8,715 bases of DNA, from contig JAEDEY010000086.1 in the NCBI GenBank assembly GCA_016293065.1, positions 1 through 8,715 on the forward strand. The letters are read 5' to 3'. Source of the DNA: Bacteroidales bacterium. Lineage in GTDB: Bacteria > Bacteroidota > Bacteroidia > Bacteroidales > UBA3663. A program made the translations under genes and the position numbers. The notes beneath the pieces are model-generated. The model had not been told where the DNA came from, made no database searches, and was given only the letters and a program-made list of their open reading frames with translations. This document shows positions 6,809 through 8,715 of this stretch, piece after piece (position 1 is the stretch's first letter; every line of letters begins with the position of its first letter).

Positions 6809-8128
6809 ATGCAACCTTTGGCTGAGAGAATGAGACCTAAGAGTCTTGATGGGTATGTCGGACAGAAGCATCTGGTCGGTCAGAATGCTGTGTTGCGTCG
6901 AATGATTGAGTCAGGTCGTCTGGTATCTTTCATTCTGTGGGGTCCTCCTGGTGTAGGCAAGACCACATTGGCAAGAATCATAGCACAGACTCTTGACTTG
7001 CCCTTCTACACGCTATCGGCTGTGTCGAGTGGTGTGAAGGATGTGCGTGAGGTAATAGATCGAGCCAAGAAAGACCTTTTTTTCAGCAAGCGTTCGCCGA
7101 TATTGTTTATCGACGAGATTCATCGTTTTTCTAAGTCACAGCAGGATTCGTTACTCGAAGCAGTGGAGAATGGCACTGTGACCTTGATAGGAGCTACGAC
7201 TGAGAATCCGAGCTTCGAGATTATTCGTCCGCTTCTGTCTCGCTGTCAGGTCTATACGCTTCAGCCACTCAACGACGACGATCTGCTTGGGCTGCTCGAC
7301 CGTGTGTTGAAAGAAGATCCAATAATCTCGAAGAAAAAAGTCGAGGTGAAAGAGACTCAAGCAATGTTGCGATATGCAGGTGGTGATTGCCGAAAGTTCT
7401 TGAACATCATAGAATTGGTGTGTACCGACTATGATGATATTGAATATGAAGAAGATGAGGAAGAAGATGATGAAGATTTAGCAACGGACAATGTAGTTGT
7501 TATAGATGACGCAAGGGTCGTTGCACGACTACAGGAGAATCCTATGGCATACGATAAAGGTGGTGAACTGCACTACGATCTTGTTTCGGCAATGATAAAA
7601 AGTATCAGGGGCAGCGACCCAGATGGAGCAATCTATTATATGGCGCGAATGATAGCAGGAGGAGAGGATCCGGCATTCATTGCCCGTCGTCTTGTCATCA
7701 GTGCGTCAGAAGACATCGGACTTGCCAATCCCAATGCCTTGCTGCTTGCCAATGCCGCCTTCGATGCAGTGCAAAAGATAGGATGGCCAGAAGGAAGGAT
7801 CCCATTGGCTGAAGCTTGTGTCTATCTTGCCAGTTCTCCAAAGAGTAATTCGGCTTATAATGCCATCAATTCTGCATTGCAAACCGTTGAGCAGACTGGT
7901 AATGTTGCTGTGCCTTTGCATCTTCGCAATGCTCCGACCAAGTTGATGGAGAAGATGGGTTATGGCAAGGACTATAAATATGCACACAACTACGAGGGAC
8001 ACTTCGTCAAACAACAATATCTTCCCGATGCATTGAAGGGGGCAAGGTTCTACTGCCCGCAGTCAAATGCTCAGGAAGATCGTCTGAAAGCACATCTGCA
8101 GTCTCTCTGGGGTGACAGATTCAAATGA
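6809..8128 (+). CDS. rarA: Replication-associated recombination protein A (RarA/MgsA, AAA+ ATPase)
   Basis: A 439-residue AAA+ clamp-loader-like ATPase of the RarA/Mgs1/WRNIP1 family that acts on DNA at stalled forks and with SSB. Walker A GPPGVGKT is at 45-52, Walker B ILFIDE at 98-103, the sensor 1 region GATTENPS at 128-135, a probable arginine finger in RPLLSRC (Arg145), and sensor 2 in GGDCRKFLN (Arg195). The C-terminal tetramerisation domain contains the family hallmarks YDKGGELHYDLVSA (248-261), KSIRGSDPD (264-272), IARRLVISASEDIGLA (291-306) and ASSPKSNSAY (341-350). Between the AAA+ lid and that domain lies an acidic tract (207-223) not typical of the E. coli protein. The ATG at 6809 gives the standard MQPLAERMRPKSLD start; an in-frame TTG at 6803 would add two residues. 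Its start lies 28 bp after the barrel-like gene, and it converges on the transporter gene with a 30-bp gap holding no clear hairpin. Confidence 0.95.
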   Translation: MQPLAERMRPKSLDGYVGQKHLVGQNAVLRRMIESGRLVSFILWGPPGVGKTTLARIIAQTLDLPFYTLSAVSSGVKDVREVIDRAKKDLFFSKRSPILFIDEIHRFSKSQQDSLLEAVENGTVTLIGATTENPSFEIIRPLLSRCQVYTLQPLNDDDLLGLLDRVLKEDPIISKKKVEVKETQAMLRYAGGDCRKFLNIIELVCTDYDDIEYEEDEEEDDEDLATDNVVVIDDARVVARLQENPMAYDKGGELHYDLVSAMIKSIRGSDPDGAIYYMARMIAGGEDPAFIARRLVISASEDIGLANPNALLLANAAFDAVQKIGWPEGRIPLAEACVYLASSPKSNSAYNAINSALQTVEQTGNVAVPLHLRNAPTKLMEKMGYGKDYKYAHNYEGHFVKQQYLPDALKGARFYCPQSNAQEDRLKAHLQSLWGDRFK

Positions 8129-8158
8129 TGATTGTCACTTCTTTCAATTAGTATAATC

Positions 8159-8715
8159 TCAGTCGCGCCAAATAAGTCGGTAGAGATTACAACCAATGAA
8201 ATTGCCGATGACTATGCTGACGTAGAAGACAATGACGCTCAGCCAGTTGTCGGCCAAAAACGACATAGGGACGCACAGGTAATAGTAGGCATCGGCCACA
8301 CAGTGAGGGAATCCGCACATGATGAAGAGTGGTACACCGAATAGCAGAGGAAGGTTCTGACCCTTACGCGCAAAGGTGACTGCCGTGGTCATGATGAAAC
8401 CGCAACCGATGGCGAGAACTCCGCCTTTGAGCGGACCAACAGCCAGACGCCCTTCAAGGATTTTCTGTGCAATATCCTGTAGTGGCATCGGTGAGCATCG
8501 TGCAATGAGTGCCACGATAAGACAGCCGACAATGTTGCCGAAGAGGATGAACAGTAAGCGTCCGCCCTCATTCTTCTTGATAAATCCAGCAGTGCCTGTG
8601 TAAAGACGTAAGCCATAATGAACGACTGTAAGTAAGCCGAACGCGAATAGTACGGCACCAATGATGCTCTTTTCGGCAAGATAGCCAAAGCCTGCTATGC
8701 CGATGCAGATGCCTG
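8159..8715 (-). CDS. Formate/nitrite transporter (FNT) family protein, 3' part (start outside window)
   Basis: Read on the minus strand from the right edge (first full codon at 8713-8711) to TGA at 8161-8159, this gives the last 184 residues of an inner-membrane channel. FNT proteins form homopentamers with six helices per subunit and pass formate, nitrite or related small anions; which one cannot be told from this fragment. Five hydrophobic segments are visible, around visible residues 16-34, 53-71, 94-115, 121-146 and 158-181. Family features present are LYTGT (37-41, equivalent to the LFTST loop of FocA, with its threonine), FGNIVG (58-63), CGFPHCVAD (133-141, with the central pore histidine at 137) and IGNFIG (169-174). 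An internal ATG at 8515 is not the start, because the frame stays open and FNT-like to the edge. It converges on rarA. Family confidence is high, substrate unknown. Confidence 0.9.
   Translation of the reverse strand, partial: GICIGIAGFGYLAEKSIIGAVLFAFGLLTVVHYGLRLYTGTAGFIKKNEGGRLLFILFGNIVGCLIVALIARCSPMPLQDIAQKILEGRLAVGPLKGGVLAIGCGFIMTTAVTFARKGQNLPLLFGVPLFIMCGFPHCVADAYYYLCVPMSFLADNWLSVIVFYVSIVIGNFIGCNLYRLIWRD

Noticed and set aside
8132..8603. Plus-strand open frames at the right end
   Set aside because: They are antisense to the FNT transporter, which has clear family motifs and membrane segments on the minus strand.

Overview
This 8.7 kb window looks like an ordinary housekeeping stretch of a Bacteroidales chromosome, most likely a Prevotellaceae-type species. 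The reasons are protein-level resemblance (an EttA, TilS, PheS and RarA set of the Bacteroidetes kind and a DUF5686-like outer-membrane protein), intergenic regions with TAnnTTTG-type -7 promoter boxes, and starts preceded by A/T-rich sequence instead of a strong Shine-Dalgarno. This assignment is inference from reading, not from a search.

Layout from left to right. (1) 1-1141, plus strand: the 3' end of serS (seryl-tRNA synthetase), followed 16 bp later by complete pyrF (orotidine-5'-phosphate decarboxylase). (2) 1181-1214: a strong hairpin with A/T tracts on both sides, which can end transcription from both directions between converging pyrF and ettA. (3) 4413-1230, minus strand: tilS (tRNA-Ile lysidine synthetase), then ettA (ABC-F translation factor), separated by a very AT-rich 70-bp spacer. 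(4) 4414-4536: the divergent tilS/pheS promoter region, with two head-to-head -7-like boxes that together form a 17-bp near-palindrome. (5) 4537-8128, plus strand: pheS (phenylalanyl-tRNA synthetase alpha), a signal-peptide-bearing beta-barrel-like protein starting at TTG, and rarA (AAA+ replication/recombination factor), spaced 9 and 28 bp apart and probably co-transcribed. (6) 8715-8159, minus strand: the 3' two-thirds of a formate/nitrite transporter family gene, converging on rarA.

Four of the seven genes act in translation: SerS and PheS charge tRNAs, TilS modifies the tRNA-Ile anticodon, and EttA gates the ribosome by energy state. PyrF makes UMP and RarA acts at stalled replication forks. 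There are no RNA genes, insertion sequences, CRISPR arrays or phage genes, and no non-coding stretch exceeds about 125 bp. I did not find a credible undescribed multi-gene system. The points most worth a second look are the palindromic divergent promoter, the short stand-alone DUF5686-like protein with its TTG start, and the acidic insert in RarA.
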